Positions 1 through 9,474 are shown, counted from the stretch's first letter. The stretch is 64,000 nt of DNA from Microbulbifer variabilis (GCF_020524905.1 NZ_JAIVKI010000008.1:118075-182074); one strand, 5' to 3'. Notes: a model not told the origin generated them from the sequence alone. Numbers and translations: made by a program.

Positions 1-833
1 TCGATCTGTTTGGAGACAGGGCCATCTACCGCAGTTTCCGCTTCGGCAACTTGATGGATTTGATGATGCTGGATACGCGGATCGCCGCCCGTGACGAGCA
101 GGCCAATTGGTTCGACCAGAAGACCGCCGATGATCCCGATCGCAGTATCCTCGGCGCACAACAGGAACGGTGGCTGCACAATGGACTGATCCAATCCCAG
201 TCGGATGGTGTGCGCTGGCGGGTCCTGGGCCAGCAGGTAATGATGGCGCAACTGACCCTGGCCAAAGATCTATCGATCAACATGGACCAATGGGATGGCT
301 ACACCGCTTCCCGCGAACGCCTGTTCAACCATATCAGCAACCACAATATCGACAATTTCGTTGTGCTCACTGGAGATATCCACAGCTCCTGGGCCTGGGA
401 CCTGGCCAGCAACCCCTTCAATATCCTCGAATACGGTCGCCTCACCGGTCGCGGCGCCCTGGGTGGCGAGTTTGTCACCCCAGGCGTGACCTCCAGTTTC
501 CTGGATAAGTCCCACCTGACCGATGTAGCCGCCATCGCCATGGATGGACTGATTCCACACCTGAAGTGGGTGGATGTGACTCAGCGCGGCTACCTGCTGA
601 TGGATATATCCCACTCCCGCACCAAAGCCCATTGGTATCACGTGGATACCGTCACCAGTAAGAGTTACAACGCCAGCCTGGCGCGAATCTACAAGCAAAA
701 AGCCGGTGCCAACCATGTGCAGCGGGCCTGGAGTGAGAGTAGTGGCCCAGAGAGTGCACCAACTCCTGCCCCCGGCTACGCCACCCTGGCGCGCAATACT
801 ATTGCCGCCCTACGCAGCCGCTACAAGGTTTAG
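1..833 (+). CDS. PhoD-like alkaline phosphatase, C-terminal part
   Basis: The frame is open from the first bases of the window, so only the C-terminal ~277 codons are present and the true start lies upstream. The protein resembles the metallophosphatase domain of PhoD-type phosphodiesterases/alkaline phosphatases. Visible family signatures are LDTR near the start of the visible part, QQERWL, the LTGDIHSSW motif that supplies metal ligands (Asp, His), and the GGEFVTPGVTSS segment. PhoD proteins are usually secreted by the Tat pathway; the signal region is outside the window. The C-terminus is Pro/Ala-rich. Substrate is not determinable from this fragment. Confidence 0.85.
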   Translation, partial: DLFGDRAIYRSFRFGNLMDLMMLDTRIAARDEQANWFDQKTADDPDRSILGAQQERWLHNGLIQSQSDGVRWRVLGQQVMMAQLTLAKDLSINMDQWDGYTASRERLFNHISNHNIDNFVVLTGDIHSSWAWDLASNPFNILEYGRLTGRGALGGEFVTPGVTSSFLDKSHLTDVAAIAMDGLIPHLKWVDVTQRGYLLMDISHSRTKAHWYHVDTVTSKSYNASLARIYKQKAGANHVQRAWSESSGPESAPTPAPGYATLARNTIAALRSRYKV

Positions 834-855
834 CCGCTGCAAGGTTTAAGAGGTA

Positions 856-890
856 TAAAAAAACCGCACAGCCCTCTGGGCTGCGCGGTT
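856..890. terminator. Bidirectional intrinsic terminator
   Basis: The hairpin AACCGC-a-CAGCCC / GGGCTG-c-GCGGTT (862-890) lies between two convergent genes. An A-run at 857-863 gives a U-tract on the minus strand, so it best serves the FimX-like gene ending at 916, and probably also closes the phosphatase gene. Confidence 0.75.
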
Positions 891-915
891 ATTCTCCACC
901 CTTCAAAAAGCCTGT

Positions 916-3003
916 TTAATCCAGGCTGAAATCGAAGTTCATCTCCTCCGCCGGAGCTTGTACATAATAGCCCTGGATATAATCGGTGCCGGTTTGCCAC
1001 AGAGTGGGCAGCATGCTGGCCTGCTCGATATGGGGCACGATCACCTTGGTGTTCGCCTCGCCCAAGCGCTGTACCAAACCCGCAAGGGTATCGCTACTCT
1101 CACCCTCATCCTGCACTTCACGCACAAATGACGGATCTATCTTGGCGATATCCACCTTCACGTGCTCCAAAGCCTTGAATGGATTCAGACCGGTGCCAAA
1201 GTGGCAAACAGATACGCGGCATCCGAGTTGCTGAACCTGGGTGGTGAAGTCCCGAGCGGCGTGCAAATTGCTGGTGATATCTTCCTGACGCAACTGAAAT
1301 ACGACCGAACTTGGTACCAGTTTGGCAGCTTTGAAGGCCACCCCCAGCCAAGCCGGCAGGCTGTTGTCGAGTAGCGAGGCGGTGGTGAGGTGCAGCAACA
1401 GCGACACTTCTTTGCCCTCGGCCCTGGCAACGGATGCGGCTTTGATTGCAGTGAGGATCACCCAGCGATCCATTTTTGCCGATAGGCCCGCATCGCCCAG
1501 CTCCTGCAAAAAAGCCAGCGGCGCCAGCTCCTCCTTTTCATCGAGCATGCGCACCAATACTTCATACATCTGCTCACCGGTGCCCTGCAGACTCAGAATC
1601 GGCTGGTACAGGAGCTTAAGACTGCCCGCTTCCAGCGCCTGCACCACACGGGCACGGTGGTAGGTGCCAGCATCAGCACTGTTTTCAGTATCCGGCTCAT
1701 AAAGGGCAAAGGCTCCGCCCTGCCCGTCTTCGCCGAGAGCCAGTTTATGTGCGGCCTGCGCCTGTTCCAGCACCTGCTGGGAACCACTGGAAGCCTCGCT
1801 CAACAGAGAAATCCCAATAGAGGCAGTCACCTGCTGAGTCTTGCCAGCGGCATCGAAAATAGTGTCAGCAATCCGCTTGAGTATGTCCTTGGCGCGCAGC
1901 TCGATACTGTCCGGTGTTGTATCCGGGCTCAGCAGGCAAAAACTGTCATCGCTGTAGCGCGCTAGGGTGTCGCCGCTGCGTTGACAACCCTGTAACAATT
2001 CGGCCATGGCCTTTTGCAGCGCGTCGGCACCTGCCACACCCACGACCTTTTGCACCTCTTCAGCAAAACGATCCACCTGAATAAACATCAAGCCGCCGGT
2101 GCGGTGCGAATCTGCCGAGGCCTTGATAGTGGAGTCCAGCAGCTGCAAGAAGTGCTGACGATTGAACAGACCGGTAAGGGGGTCGCGGTTTTTGATATCG
2201 CTGAGCTGGGCTTCCAGCTGTTCGGTATCACCGCGACGACTGGCAATGCGCACTTGCAGGCAACGCTCTTCCTCGTAGGTGGTGCTGAGCACTTCGGCTC
2301 GGGTGGGCAGGGGATCGCCATTCACTGTTCTGGCGGTAAACCGCCACTCCTTGGCTTCAACCTCATTGTTGTCGATGGCGCAGCGCTTGAGAAATTCCCG
2401 CGCTCCTTCCTGCTCATTTTCCGCCAGCATGTCGATCAGTGGCTGGTATTCGACATCCTCGCCACTTTCATAGCCGAAGCGCTCAGCAAAAGAATCGTTG
2501 GCATATACCAAAAGGCCGTCAGAGACGTAAGCGATAGCGTCCTTGGAGCTGTCGAGTAGTTCTTTCGCGCGCTTGAGCGTGGCGTGATAGCGGCGGTCAT
2601 GTATCCGTGCCTGGCGACGGTTTGCGAGAGCATTCATCTCACGCTGAATCACCAGCAGTAGATGCTGGTCCTCATCCACTGTTACCACATCCCGTGCACC
2701 GAGCTTCAACCCCTCCACCACGGGCTGGGAGCCACTGCGCTCACTCAGCAGGATCACCGGGATATCTTTTTGCAGTTTACTGATAGTGCGCAGGGCCACT
2801 GCCGGTGGAATCTGGGTGCTACTTTCTGAGGTAATAACCAGGTCCCAGGTTTTGTCTTGCAGCAGGCGAGTAAAAACCGCTTCATTGGCGACATGTTGGG
2901 CGCGATTCGGTCTGCCTGCATTGTGCAACATGCTCACCAGGCGCTGTGCCTCTGAGGGCATATCATGAATCAGAAGGAGTCGGATAGTGTCGTTGCTATT
3001 CAT
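916..3003 (-). CDS. fimX: FimX-like REC-PAS-GGDEF-EAL protein
   Basis: 695 aa, close to the length of Pseudomonas FimX. Order: receiver-like domain (about 1-125), PAS (about 140-260), GGDEF-like (about 275-440), EAL-like (about 450-695). The signature residues are degenerate in the way FimX's are. The receiver phospho-acceptor position (DLVITSES) lacks Asp. The GGDEF site reads SDDSF. The EAL site reads EVL (YEVLVRM). It is therefore unlikely to make or hydrolyse c-di-GMP. By analogy it is a c-di-GMP-binding effector that promotes type IV pilus assembly and twitching. It is transcribed alone, ending at the terminator at 862-890. Confidence 0.82.
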   Translation of the reverse strand: MNSNDTIRLLLIHDMPSEAQRLVSMLHNAGRPNRAQHVANEAVFTRLLQDKTWDLVITSESSTQIPPAVALRTISKLQKDIPVILLSERSGSQPVVEGLKLGARDVVTVDEDQHLLLVIQREMNALANRRQARIHDRRYHATLKRAKELLDSSKDAIAYVSDGLLVYANDSFAERFGYESGEDVEYQPLIDMLAENEQEGAREFLKRCAIDNNEVEAKEWRFTARTVNGDPLPTRAEVLSTTYEEERCLQVRIASRRGDTEQLEAQLSDIKNRDPLTGLFNRQHFLQLLDSTIKASADSHRTGGLMFIQVDRFAEEVQKVVGVAGADALQKAMAELLQGCQRSGDTLARYSDDSFCLLSPDTTPDSIELRAKDILKRIADTIFDAAGKTQQVTASIGISLLSEASSGSQQVLEQAQAAHKLALGEDGQGGAFALYEPDTENSADAGTYHRARVVQALEAGSLKLLYQPILSLQGTGEQMYEVLVRMLDEKEELAPLAFLQELGDAGLSAKMDRWVILTAIKAASVARAEGKEVSLLLHLTTASLLDNSLPAWLGVAFKAAKLVPSSVVFQLRQEDITSNLHAARDFTTQVQQLGCRVSVCHFGTGLNPFKALEHVKVDIAKIDPSFVREVQDEGESSDTLAGLVQRLGEANTKVIVPHIEQASMLPTLWQTGTDYIQGYYVQAPAEEMNFDFSLD

Positions 3004-3549
3004 TATTTGCTCTATTTATTCAGGGCAGCGCACCGCAACCCCATGCGGTAAGTTTAGGGGGCCCCCATGGTGGCATACAAGAGCACTTCAGGATGGTACC
3101 CGTGATCAAAGTCACACTAAGCCCTCCGCCGCAAAGTCAGTGCAGAAATTACTCTTTGCTAATGAGTATTCACTAATCAGTTCTGAGGAACCCTGCACAA
3201 TAAAAGCGAAGGGAACTCGGAAATACAAATATGGTGGCCACTAATATGGCGGCCAGTCTATAGATAGATGAGTCCGCATATTTAGCCTAAATCAATTTAG
3301 CGTAATTCCGCCCTTACTGTTGCTCATTGGTACCTTGCAATAATTTCAGCATCAGAGCGTTAACTATTCGATAGCCTGGTAATTGGTCTTTCGTTATTGC
3401 AACGACGTTAAAGCATTAAAAACGAACCTCTCATCATACAAGTCCCAGGAAAGGGAATGTGCCATCACATAACTCACCGCCTGCTAAAAATAAGTCCAAT
3501 TGTCAGCAGACCAATAAAAAATGAGTTAACAGAGGCGTCAGGTAAACGC
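3004..3549. other. Intergenic region, no gene seen
   Basis: Divergent spacer between the FimX-like gene and the biosynthetic operon. Open frames here are short, lack convincing ribosome sites and resemble nothing I know. It contains a near-perfect 13-base direct repeat AATATGG(T/C)GGCCA at 3228-3240 and 3243-3255 (15-base offset), of unknown meaning. Confidence 0.5.
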
Positions 3550-3569
3550 ACCTAACATTTCTGCTAGGT
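3550..3569 (+). promoter_or_regulatory. lux/las-box-like operator
   Basis: ACCTAACATTTCTGCTAGGT is a 20-base dyad with arms CACCTA (3549-3554) and TAGGTG (3565-3570). It resembles the LuxR/LasR consensus NNCT-N12-AGNN, notably the CT...TTTGCTAG form of LasR sites as I remember them. Its centre (3559.5) lies about 43 bases before the start site predicted from the -10 at 3591-3596. That is the usual class II position for LuxR-type activators. The only LuxR-type gene in the window is at the far end of the operon it precedes. Confidence 0.6.
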
Positions 3570-3590
3570 GACGCTGATATCCCCCCCACC

Positions 3591-3596
3591 TACTCT
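3591..3596 (+). promoter_or_regulatory. Candidate -10 box of the biosynthetic operon
   Basis: TACTCT lies about 22 bases after the lux-box-like dyad, and the -35 region would overlap the end of the dyad, as in LuxR-activated promoters. The predicted start near 3603 leaves a leader of about 150 nt before the first start codon at 3756. The match to the -10 consensus is modest, so this is inferred mainly from spacing. Confidence 0.4.
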
Positions 3597-3755
3597 AGCT
3601 GCCCACACCGATGGCCACTGGCCAGATGCAGGGAAGCATTCGGAAGGGTTAGTTTCGCAGTCACCTCTCCCGTCGATAGGTCCTTTTTTATAGACCGAAT
3701 CCAATTTCCCTCCAGCAGCGGTGCAAAGATTTTCAACCCTCAACAGGAAACCAAC

Positions 3756-5069
3756 ATGGAACAAGTTGAGAGCAAACATCCTGCTCCCCAAAAAAAATTA
3801 AACAAAGGCGCCGCCGCCAAAAACACCCAGAATAAACGCGAGCCAACAACGCCGCTGGAACCGGCGCAACCGGCCAACACCGCGCTTTTCCCTGTAACCA
3901 CTGAAGTACGTGAGATGCGTGAACACGTCCTTTGGTACGACTCCAAAGTACTCGCCACGCTGGATGAGGAAAACCACAAGGCCATCGTCCAACGCCTCGG
4001 CCAGGGCCGCTACAACGGTATCGTTCTCTACGCCGATAATTTCGAAACCTTGAATGAAGCCGTTTCACCAAGACTGCTGCGGGTTCTTCATTTGGAGAAT
4101 ATGAGCGAGTGGGAAAAATTCGGAAAACGCTTCGAAGAAACCCTCACTAAAAACAAAACTGCCGTAGTGTCCAGCTACGACGCGCAAGTTCTGGCCAGCG
4201 CCTCAGAAGCGGGCTTTCGCACCAGTCTGCGTATTCATGTGGACAATGCTGCGAGCCTGCACGCCTCCTTCCACCAGGGTATGCATTACGACCACCTGAT
4301 GGTTTCCTTTAAAGACCCAACCAATATTCCTTTGGAACTGGTTATCGCGGAGTTGCACAAAACCAACACGGTTTTATTAAAAGAAGTGCACCAAGACGTA
4401 GACGATGCGGTAATCGCTCTGGGTGTATTGGAACTTGGTAGTGACGGCGTACTCGCTTCTTTCACCACCATGGAGCAATTCGATCGCTTCGCCAGCAAAA
4501 TGGATGCTCAAACTTCTCCGAAGATTGATATCGAAGTGGGTGTAATCGACCGCATTACTCACCTGGGCCTGGGTTATCGAGCCTGTATTGATACAACCCA
4601 TATGTTCAACCCAGATGAGGGCATCCTGGTGGGCTCCACCTCGACTGGTGGCATCCTCTGCTGCCCCGAAGTATTCCACCTGCCCTACATGGAGTTGCGC
4701 CCCTTCCGCATTAACGCGGCCTCTGTACACAGCTATGTATTCCAGAGCAATGATCGCACTAGCTACATCAGCGAGCTGCGCGCGGGCAGCCAGCTCACTA
4801 CCGTCAACTCCCGCGGCGAGACCCGCCAGGTCTATGTGGGGCGCACCAAGACGGAAATCCGTCCGCTGCTTCTGATTGAGGCCACATTCCCGCAGAACCG
4901 CAAGGTGAACATCATCATGCAGGACGACTGGCATGTGCGCGTGTTCTCCGATGAGGCAAAACCGCTCAACGTTACCGAACTGAAACCCGGCGATCGCGTC
5001 CTCGGCTTTGGCACAGAGCCGGGCCGTCACGTTGGCGTCAAGGTCGATGAACACATCATCGAACTCTGA
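3756..5069 (+). CDS. 3-dehydroquinate synthase II-like enzyme (GriH/AroB' family)
   Basis: 437 aa, first gene of the ten-gene operon. AGGA (3745-3748) lies 7 nt before the ATG. The match is to the archaeal-type DHQ synthase II family: YRACIDT, ILVGSTSTGGILCCPE, RPFRINAASVHSY, and the C-terminal LKPGDRVLGF segment. The first ~45 residues are a Lys/Pro-rich extension not typical of the family. In archaea the enzyme oxidatively deaminates and cyclises the ADH intermediate to dehydroquinate; the Streptomyces homologue GriH makes 3-amino-4-hydroxybenzoate (3,4-AHBA). Because the partner aldolase is encoded at 14845, I favour the GriH-type role. Which aromatic acid is made cannot be read from sequence. 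Confidence 0.85.
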   Translation: MEQVESKHPAPQKKLNKGAAAKNTQNKREPTTPLEPAQPANTALFPVTTEVREMREHVLWYDSKVLATLDEENHKAIVQRLGQGRYNGIVLYADNFETLNEAVSPRLLRVLHLENMSEWEKFGKRFEETLTKNKTAVVSSYDAQVLASASEAGFRTSLRIHVDNAASLHASFHQGMHYDHLMVSFKDPTNIPLELVIAELHKTNTVLLKEVHQDVDDAVIALGVLELGSDGVLASFTTMEQFDRFASKMDAQTSPKIDIEVGVIDRITHLGLGYRACIDTTHMFNPDEGILVGSTSTGGILCCPEVFHLPYMELRPFRINAASVHSYVFQSNDRTSYISELRAGSQLTTVNSRGETRQVYVGRTKTEIRPLLLIEATFPQNRKVNIIMQDDWHVRVFSDEAKPLNVTELKPGDRVLGFGTEPGRHVGVKVDEHIIEL

Positions 5070-5143
5070 TTCCCTCCCGGAGGCGCACAGATTTTGCTGG
5101 GCGCCTCCCCCCAACCATCCACCGGATTCAAAGGAGTGTGAAA

Positions 5144-6259
5144 GTGCATCAGGTACTTATTACCGGAGCAACTGGCTTTGTCGGCAGCGCACTGGCCGCA
5201 AATCTTCTGGCCCGCGGCGTAAAGGTTATCGCCCTGTCGCGCAACGACCCAGACAGTGTACGCACAATTAATGCCGTACTCACTGCAGCACATGGCTGCC
5301 AATTGGATGTGAGTGGCGCAGCGGAGAGTCACTTGCAAGTTATCGATACCGATTTCAGCAAGTTGGAGAGCACCCTCTCCAATATCGACCTGAGCGGTGT
5401 GACTGAGGTCTGGCATGTAGCGGCGGAAATGAGCTACTCCCCGCACAAATTGGAAACGGCGATCAACACCAATGTGGGTAATACCGCGCGACTCTACGAA
5501 ATCGTTCAACAACAGGCGCCCGACTGCCGCCGCTTCTACTACGTATCCACCGCTTATGTTGCGGGCATGGCCGGAGGCGAAGTCAGAGAGGAACTACACC
5601 CATTCAGCCACATGGTGAATACCTATCAAACCACCAAGTGGTGCGCCGAGCAGTCCCTGCACCTGCTCTCACTGCGCAACAAACTGCCCATCACCATTTT
5701 CCGCCCCAGCGTTGTTGTCGGTCACCGCTACACCCATTGGGTCCACCGGAACGGCTTTGGTTTCTACATGTTCCAGGATGCCATGTTGGCCGTGGCCAGC
5801 GCGGGCAAATGCGATCTCGCCGTGGATCTGTTACCCGAGCCGCGTCTCGACCTGGTCAGTGTCGACCAGCTGTGTGCGGATGCTTGCTCGCTGACTCTCC
5901 GCAACAAAGATGCTGGGGAGTTCGAGGTTTTCCACTGCTCGGGCGGCGTTCAAATTCCGGCAGAAAAGCTAGTGGGAATCTGGGCTAGCGTGGCCGGAAT
6001 CAAAGCCCACCTGGGCACACCAACCACATCCATCGAACAAAAATTTGATCATGCCGTGCGCCTGAACCAGCGCTTCGTGCGCACCGAGTGGCATTTTGAC
6101 CGCTCCCGACTGGATGCCGCCACCGGTCGCAAGCAACCGGTACAGCCCCTTTCGGAAGAGGAAGTCAGGGCACTGTGTGCTTGGTATGTAGATAAACCCA
6201 ACAGCACCAGTACTGGCACACGTAAAGTCCGCGAAGCAGAAGTCGCAGAAGCCAGCTGA
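5144..6259 (+). CDS. NAD(P)-dependent fatty acyl-CoA/thioester reductase-like SDR
   Basis: 371 aa from GTG 5144, with AAGGAG (5131-5136) 7 nt upstream; an earlier in-frame GTG at 5138 is only 1 nt from that site and less likely. Extended SDR of the NAD_binding_4/male-sterility family: N-terminal GATGFVGSALA nucleotide-binding loop, YVSTAYVAG strand, and the catalytic Tyr-Lys pair in YQTTK. Such proteins reduce an acyl thioester to an aldehyde or alcohol. In this operon it could supply a fatty alcohol or reduce an aryl thioester. It is a stand-alone domain, not fused to a ligase or carrier protein. Confidence 0.75.
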   Translation: MHQVLITGATGFVGSALAANLLARGVKVIALSRNDPDSVRTINAVLTAAHGCQLDVSGAAESHLQVIDTDFSKLESTLSNIDLSGVTEVWHVAAEMSYSPHKLETAINTNVGNTARLYEIVQQQAPDCRRFYYVSTAYVAGMAGGEVREELHPFSHMVNTYQTTKWCAEQSLHLLSLRNKLPITIFRPSVVVGHRYTHWVHRNGFGFYMFQDAMLAVASAGKCDLAVDLLPEPRLDLVSVDQLCADACSLTLRNKDAGEFEVFHCSGGVQIPAEKLVGIWASVAGIKAHLGTPTTSIEQKFDHAVRLNQRFVRTEWHFDRSRLDAATGRKQPVQPLSEEEVRALCAWYVDKPNSTSTGTRKVREAEVAEAS

Positions 6260-6269
6260 GGGCGTCACA

Positions 6270-7679
6270 GTGAACAGTATCACCGCAACAACAGCCGCCG
6301 ATCTCACCGTTACCGACACTCAGCCCATCGATGCTATGGCTGAGTTCTTTGTACATCTCGGCGAGCTGGCCAACGTCAATACCAACCAAATCCTGATCGT
6401 CAGTGGGCAGCTGCTGCCTGAAGTTATGGAGCAAAGTGTGCAGCGCGCGGTACGACAAATACCGTTGCTGCGCACGCGTCCTAAAGGGACCCACCTGCGG
6501 GGAGTGGACACCACAAAAAATCAGTGGGTTCACTACCGCGAATACTCCGGTCCCTGCGACTTCAACGACCTGGATTTCCGCCGGCTGCTGATGGATTTCA
6601 GTTCGGCACACCGGCTGCAGTGGCGGGATCGCCCGCCGTTGCAAGTGTTGTTAGTCAACGGAGGCAATGGTCACAACTCCTGCGTGTATCTGAGCAGCCA
6701 TCACGGCGTTGCCGATGCGCGTAGCGACTGTCTTTTACTGCGGGCGATTATTGATCACTACGCTTTCCTCAGCGGGGTAGCCGGTGCGATTGAACCCAGT
6801 CAATCACTGCCCTTTGCCCCTCTCCCTAAAATTCGCCCCGATTGGTTTCGCCCCCTAGAGCGCGGTCGCCGTTGGCTGCGCGCACTTGCCAGTATTAGTG
6901 TCGATCTGCTGCGCAGCGACAAGAGCCTGCCGGTGAAATTAAAAGGGCAGCGCTGGGAGACCGAAACCAGCGACAGCGCTATTGGCCAGCTCGACTTCTT
7001 CCAGAGCCTGATACCAAAGGGTTTGGAGGCGCGACTCGCCAGCACAGCCAAAAGCAACGGGGTCACAATCAACACGCTGCTTTCCACCGCACTCGCCCAG
7101 CTGGTGGAAAAAACCGGTAATTACCGCTCTGGTACTCTGCGCATCACTTGCGCAGTGAGCCTGCGGCGACTGATCGACAAACGCTACGACCACAGTTTTC
7201 GCAACTATCTGATTCCCAGCCCTATCAGACTGCGCGCGGGACAGACTACCAGGGCACTGGTCAGCAGCATGCACAACGCCATGGCGCGGGCGAGAAGCGA
7301 CCAGCAGGTGAGTACCGAACTCGCACGTCTCGAAACCCTGATGTTGATACTGAGATTGCGCCCTTTGCACGGTTTGGCGCGCCGCCTGCTCAACCAGTGC
7401 CTCGGTACTAACGCCTGCTATTCCAATCCCGGCCGTATTGAGGAGGACTTCTCTTCCTTCGGCTCTGAAAAGCATAAAACCCAGAGCTATGTGGGATTTG
7501 GCTGCCTGGTGCCCCCTTACGATTTCATTCTCTACACCCCCACGGTAAACGGCCGCATGCAATTGGATTTGGTGTATCGCCGCTCCGCATTCAGAGATAT
7601 CCACGAGGAATTTGCAGCGCCTTTCCTAGACACACTGCGGTCGCTTTTGGACGAACTTTCCACGCCGCCCCGGAGTTGA
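6270..7679 (+). CDS. Condensation-domain-type acyltransferase
   Basis: 469 aa, GTG start with GAGGG just upstream and a 10-nt gap from the reductase. It belongs to the condensation/PapA/wax-ester-synthase superfamily: the catalytic HHxxxD motif is visible as SSHHGVADARSD (about residue 148), with a later YSNPGR segment near the DFGWG-like position. These enzymes join an acyl thioester to an alcohol or amine. With no peptide synthetase nearby, the likely role is esterification or amidation of the aromatic unit with a lipid-like partner. Substrates are inference. Confidence 0.7.
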   Translation: MNSITATTAADLTVTDTQPIDAMAEFFVHLGELANVNTNQILIVSGQLLPEVMEQSVQRAVRQIPLLRTRPKGTHLRGVDTTKNQWVHYREYSGPCDFNDLDFRRLLMDFSSAHRLQWRDRPPLQVLLVNGGNGHNSCVYLSSHHGVADARSDCLLLRAIIDHYAFLSGVAGAIEPSQSLPFAPLPKIRPDWFRPLERGRRWLRALASISVDLLRSDKSLPVKLKGQRWETETSDSAIGQLDFFQSLIPKGLEARLASTAKSNGVTINTLLSTALAQLVEKTGNYRSGTLRITCAVSLRRLIDKRYDHSFRNYLIPSPIRLRAGQTTRALVSSMHNAMARARSDQQVSTELARLETLMLILRLRPLHGLARRLLNQCLGTNACYSNPGRIEEDFSSFGSEKHKTQSYVGFGCLVPPYDFILYTPTVNGRMQLDLVYRRSAFRDIHEEFAAPFLDTLRSLLDELSTPPRS

Positions 7680-7686
7680 TGCCACC

Positions 7687-9474
7687 ATGACTTTTGCAAT
7701 TGCAACCGCCGTTACCCTGTTACTGGGGTACCTGATTTTCGCCATCGTTCGCCTCGGCTATGTAGGGCGCCTGTCACTACTGGCCACTTGGGACGATCGC
7801 ATCGACCGCGCACTGGAGTTTGCCGCCCACCGCCACGGCAAGCGGGAATTGATTGAGTTGACTCGGCCACTGGCATGGACTCAGCAACAGCACTGGAATG
7901 CACCTCAGATTCTCGACACCGTGAAAAAACTCTCGGCCTGCTGGCACCACCTCGGTGTAAAAGAAGGGGACCGGGTAGCGATCTACAAGGCCAACCAGTT
8001 CGACTATTTCCTGTTTTCAGTTGCGGCCTTGCGCATCGGTGCCATTGCGGTACCCATCAATGGCAATGTGGCACCAGAGGTCGCCCTCGGTTATATGGAA
8101 CGCGTGGGGGTGACGCTGCTGATTAGTGATCGCAGCGGCTGGCAAAAACTGGGCGCGCCCGGCAAGAGAAAAGAACCCATGCCGCAGAGCCTGCAGCGGG
8201 TGGTCCTGTGCGATGCGCCTCTGCACGACAGCAGCCAAACGGCCCAAGTACACAGTTTGCCGGCGCTGTTGCAGGAAGCATTGCCGGCCGCTCCAGAATG
8301 CAACCGCGGTGCTGCGGATCCGCTCTATATCGTGCATACCTCCGGTACAACAGGAGTTCCCAAAGGGGTTATCCTGAAACAGGAGGGCATCGCCCAATCA
8401 CTCCGCTCCATTGTGCTGTTCAACCCCATTTCCACCCGCGATCTGGCCTGTTTCGCGCTGCCGCTCAACCATCAGGTTTCACATCTCTATCTGCACGGGA
8501 TGCTAATGATGGGGATACACCTGATCCTTGATGACAAACTCGAAGCCGAGGAACTGGTCCGGCAACTGCACGAGCGCAAACCCACCGTATTCTTTGGCTT
8601 TCCCATTACCTACACACGGATGATGGAAGCCGGTGCACTGGAGCAATCGCTGGACAGTGTGCGTATTTGGGGCACCACTGCGGATGCGAGCCACGAGGTC
8701 CAGCAGCGCGCTTTTATCGCCCAGGGCTCTTTCTTTACTCGTCTTGGCATCCCGGTGCGCGGTTCACTGTTTGTCGATGGCCTGGGTTCCAGCGAAGTGG
8801 GCATCGCCGCGCTGCTGCGTATCGCCACGCCCTGGACCAAGCGATTCGAACGGCGCGTGGGACGTAAAACGCCCCTCGGCCCAATGATCAAGATCGCCGA
8901 TGCCGACGGCAGACCCGTAGCAAAAGGCCAGGTCGGGCGCCTGATGATCAAGGGCAAAAGTATGTTCGATGGCTACTGGAATGCCCACGATGTGTTCTAC
9001 GCATCCACCCGGGACGGTTGGTGGTTCACTGGCGACATGATGCGTGAGGGCAGCGACGGTGAATTTGTCCACCTGGACCGTGAAGTGGATGTGATCCACA
9101 CCGCCGGGGGCCCGGTTTACACACTGCCTCTCGAAGAGGTGATCCTCAAACACGAAGGCGTACTCGATACCTGTGTATTCGGTGTGCGCCCCACCTCCGA
9201 CGGTCCCGAAGTCACCGCTGCCGTGGTTGCCCCACAGGCAAATGCCAATCTGCAGGATGCGGAAGCGCTGCGCCGGTCCCTCAATGCGCTGCTGCCAGCG
9301 GAACAGCAGCTGGTGCACCTGTGGCTGATCGACTGGCAGGAATTCCCCATAGGGGCCACGGGCAAAACCCTCAAGCGTCGGTTGCGCGAGCGCTATAACT
9401 CGCTTCTGCAACCGTCCCAGATTGCAACCGGGGAGGAAGCATCGTGTCGCAACGACGCTGTGGAACCGGCCTGA
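7687..9474 (+). CDS. Membrane-anchored adenylate-forming (AMP-dependent) ligase
   Basis: 595 aa. The first ~25 residues form a hydrophobic segment (FAIATAVTLLLGYLIFAIV), unusual for this soluble family, followed by an ANL-superfamily ligase. Visible motifs are the P-loop HTSGTTGVPKG, WFTGD, and the hinge/C-terminal lysine region PIGATGKTLKRRL. It activates a carboxylic acid as acyl-AMP and usually transfers it to CoA or a carrier protein. The anchor suggests action at the inner membrane, perhaps on a fatty acid, coupling synthesis to the exporter encoded downstream. Starts 8 nt after the acyltransferase and overlaps the next gene by 31 nt. Confidence 0.78.
   Translation: MTFAIATAVTLLLGYLIFAIVRLGYVGRLSLLATWDDRIDRALEFAAHRHGKRELIELTRPLAWTQQQHWNAPQILDTVKKLSACWHHLGVKEGDRVAIYKANQFDYFLFSVAALRIGAIAVPINGNVAPEVALGYMERVGVTLLISDRSGWQKLGAPGKRKEPMPQSLQRVVLCDAPLHDSSQTAQVHSLPALLQEALPAAPECNRGAADPLYIVHTSGTTGVPKGVILKQEGIAQSLRSIVLFNPISTRDLACFALPLNHQVSHLYLHGMLMMGIHLILDDKLEAEELVRQLHERKPTVFFGFPITYTRMMEAGALEQSLDSVRIWGTTADASHEVQQRAFIAQGSFFTRLGIPVRGSLFVDGLGSSEVGIAALLRIATPWTKRFERRVGRKTPLGPMIKIADADGRPVAKGQVGRLMIKGKSMFDGYWNAHDVFYASTRDGWWFTGDMMREGSDGEFVHLDREVDVIHTAGGPVYTLPLEEVILKHEGVLDTCVFGVRPTSDGPEVTAAVVAPQANANLQDAEALRRSLNALLPAEQQLVHLWLIDWQEFPIGATGKTLKRRLRERYNSLLQPSQIATGEEASCRNDAVEPA

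Noticed and set aside
3228..3255. 13-base direct repeats as a CRISPR or iteron element
   Set aside because: Only two copies, no spacers of regular length and no cas or rep gene; listed only as a minor repeat.
4377..5114. 245-codon minus-strand ORF inside the DHQS-II-like gene
   Set aside because: Shadow of a well-supported gene; composition not protein-like.
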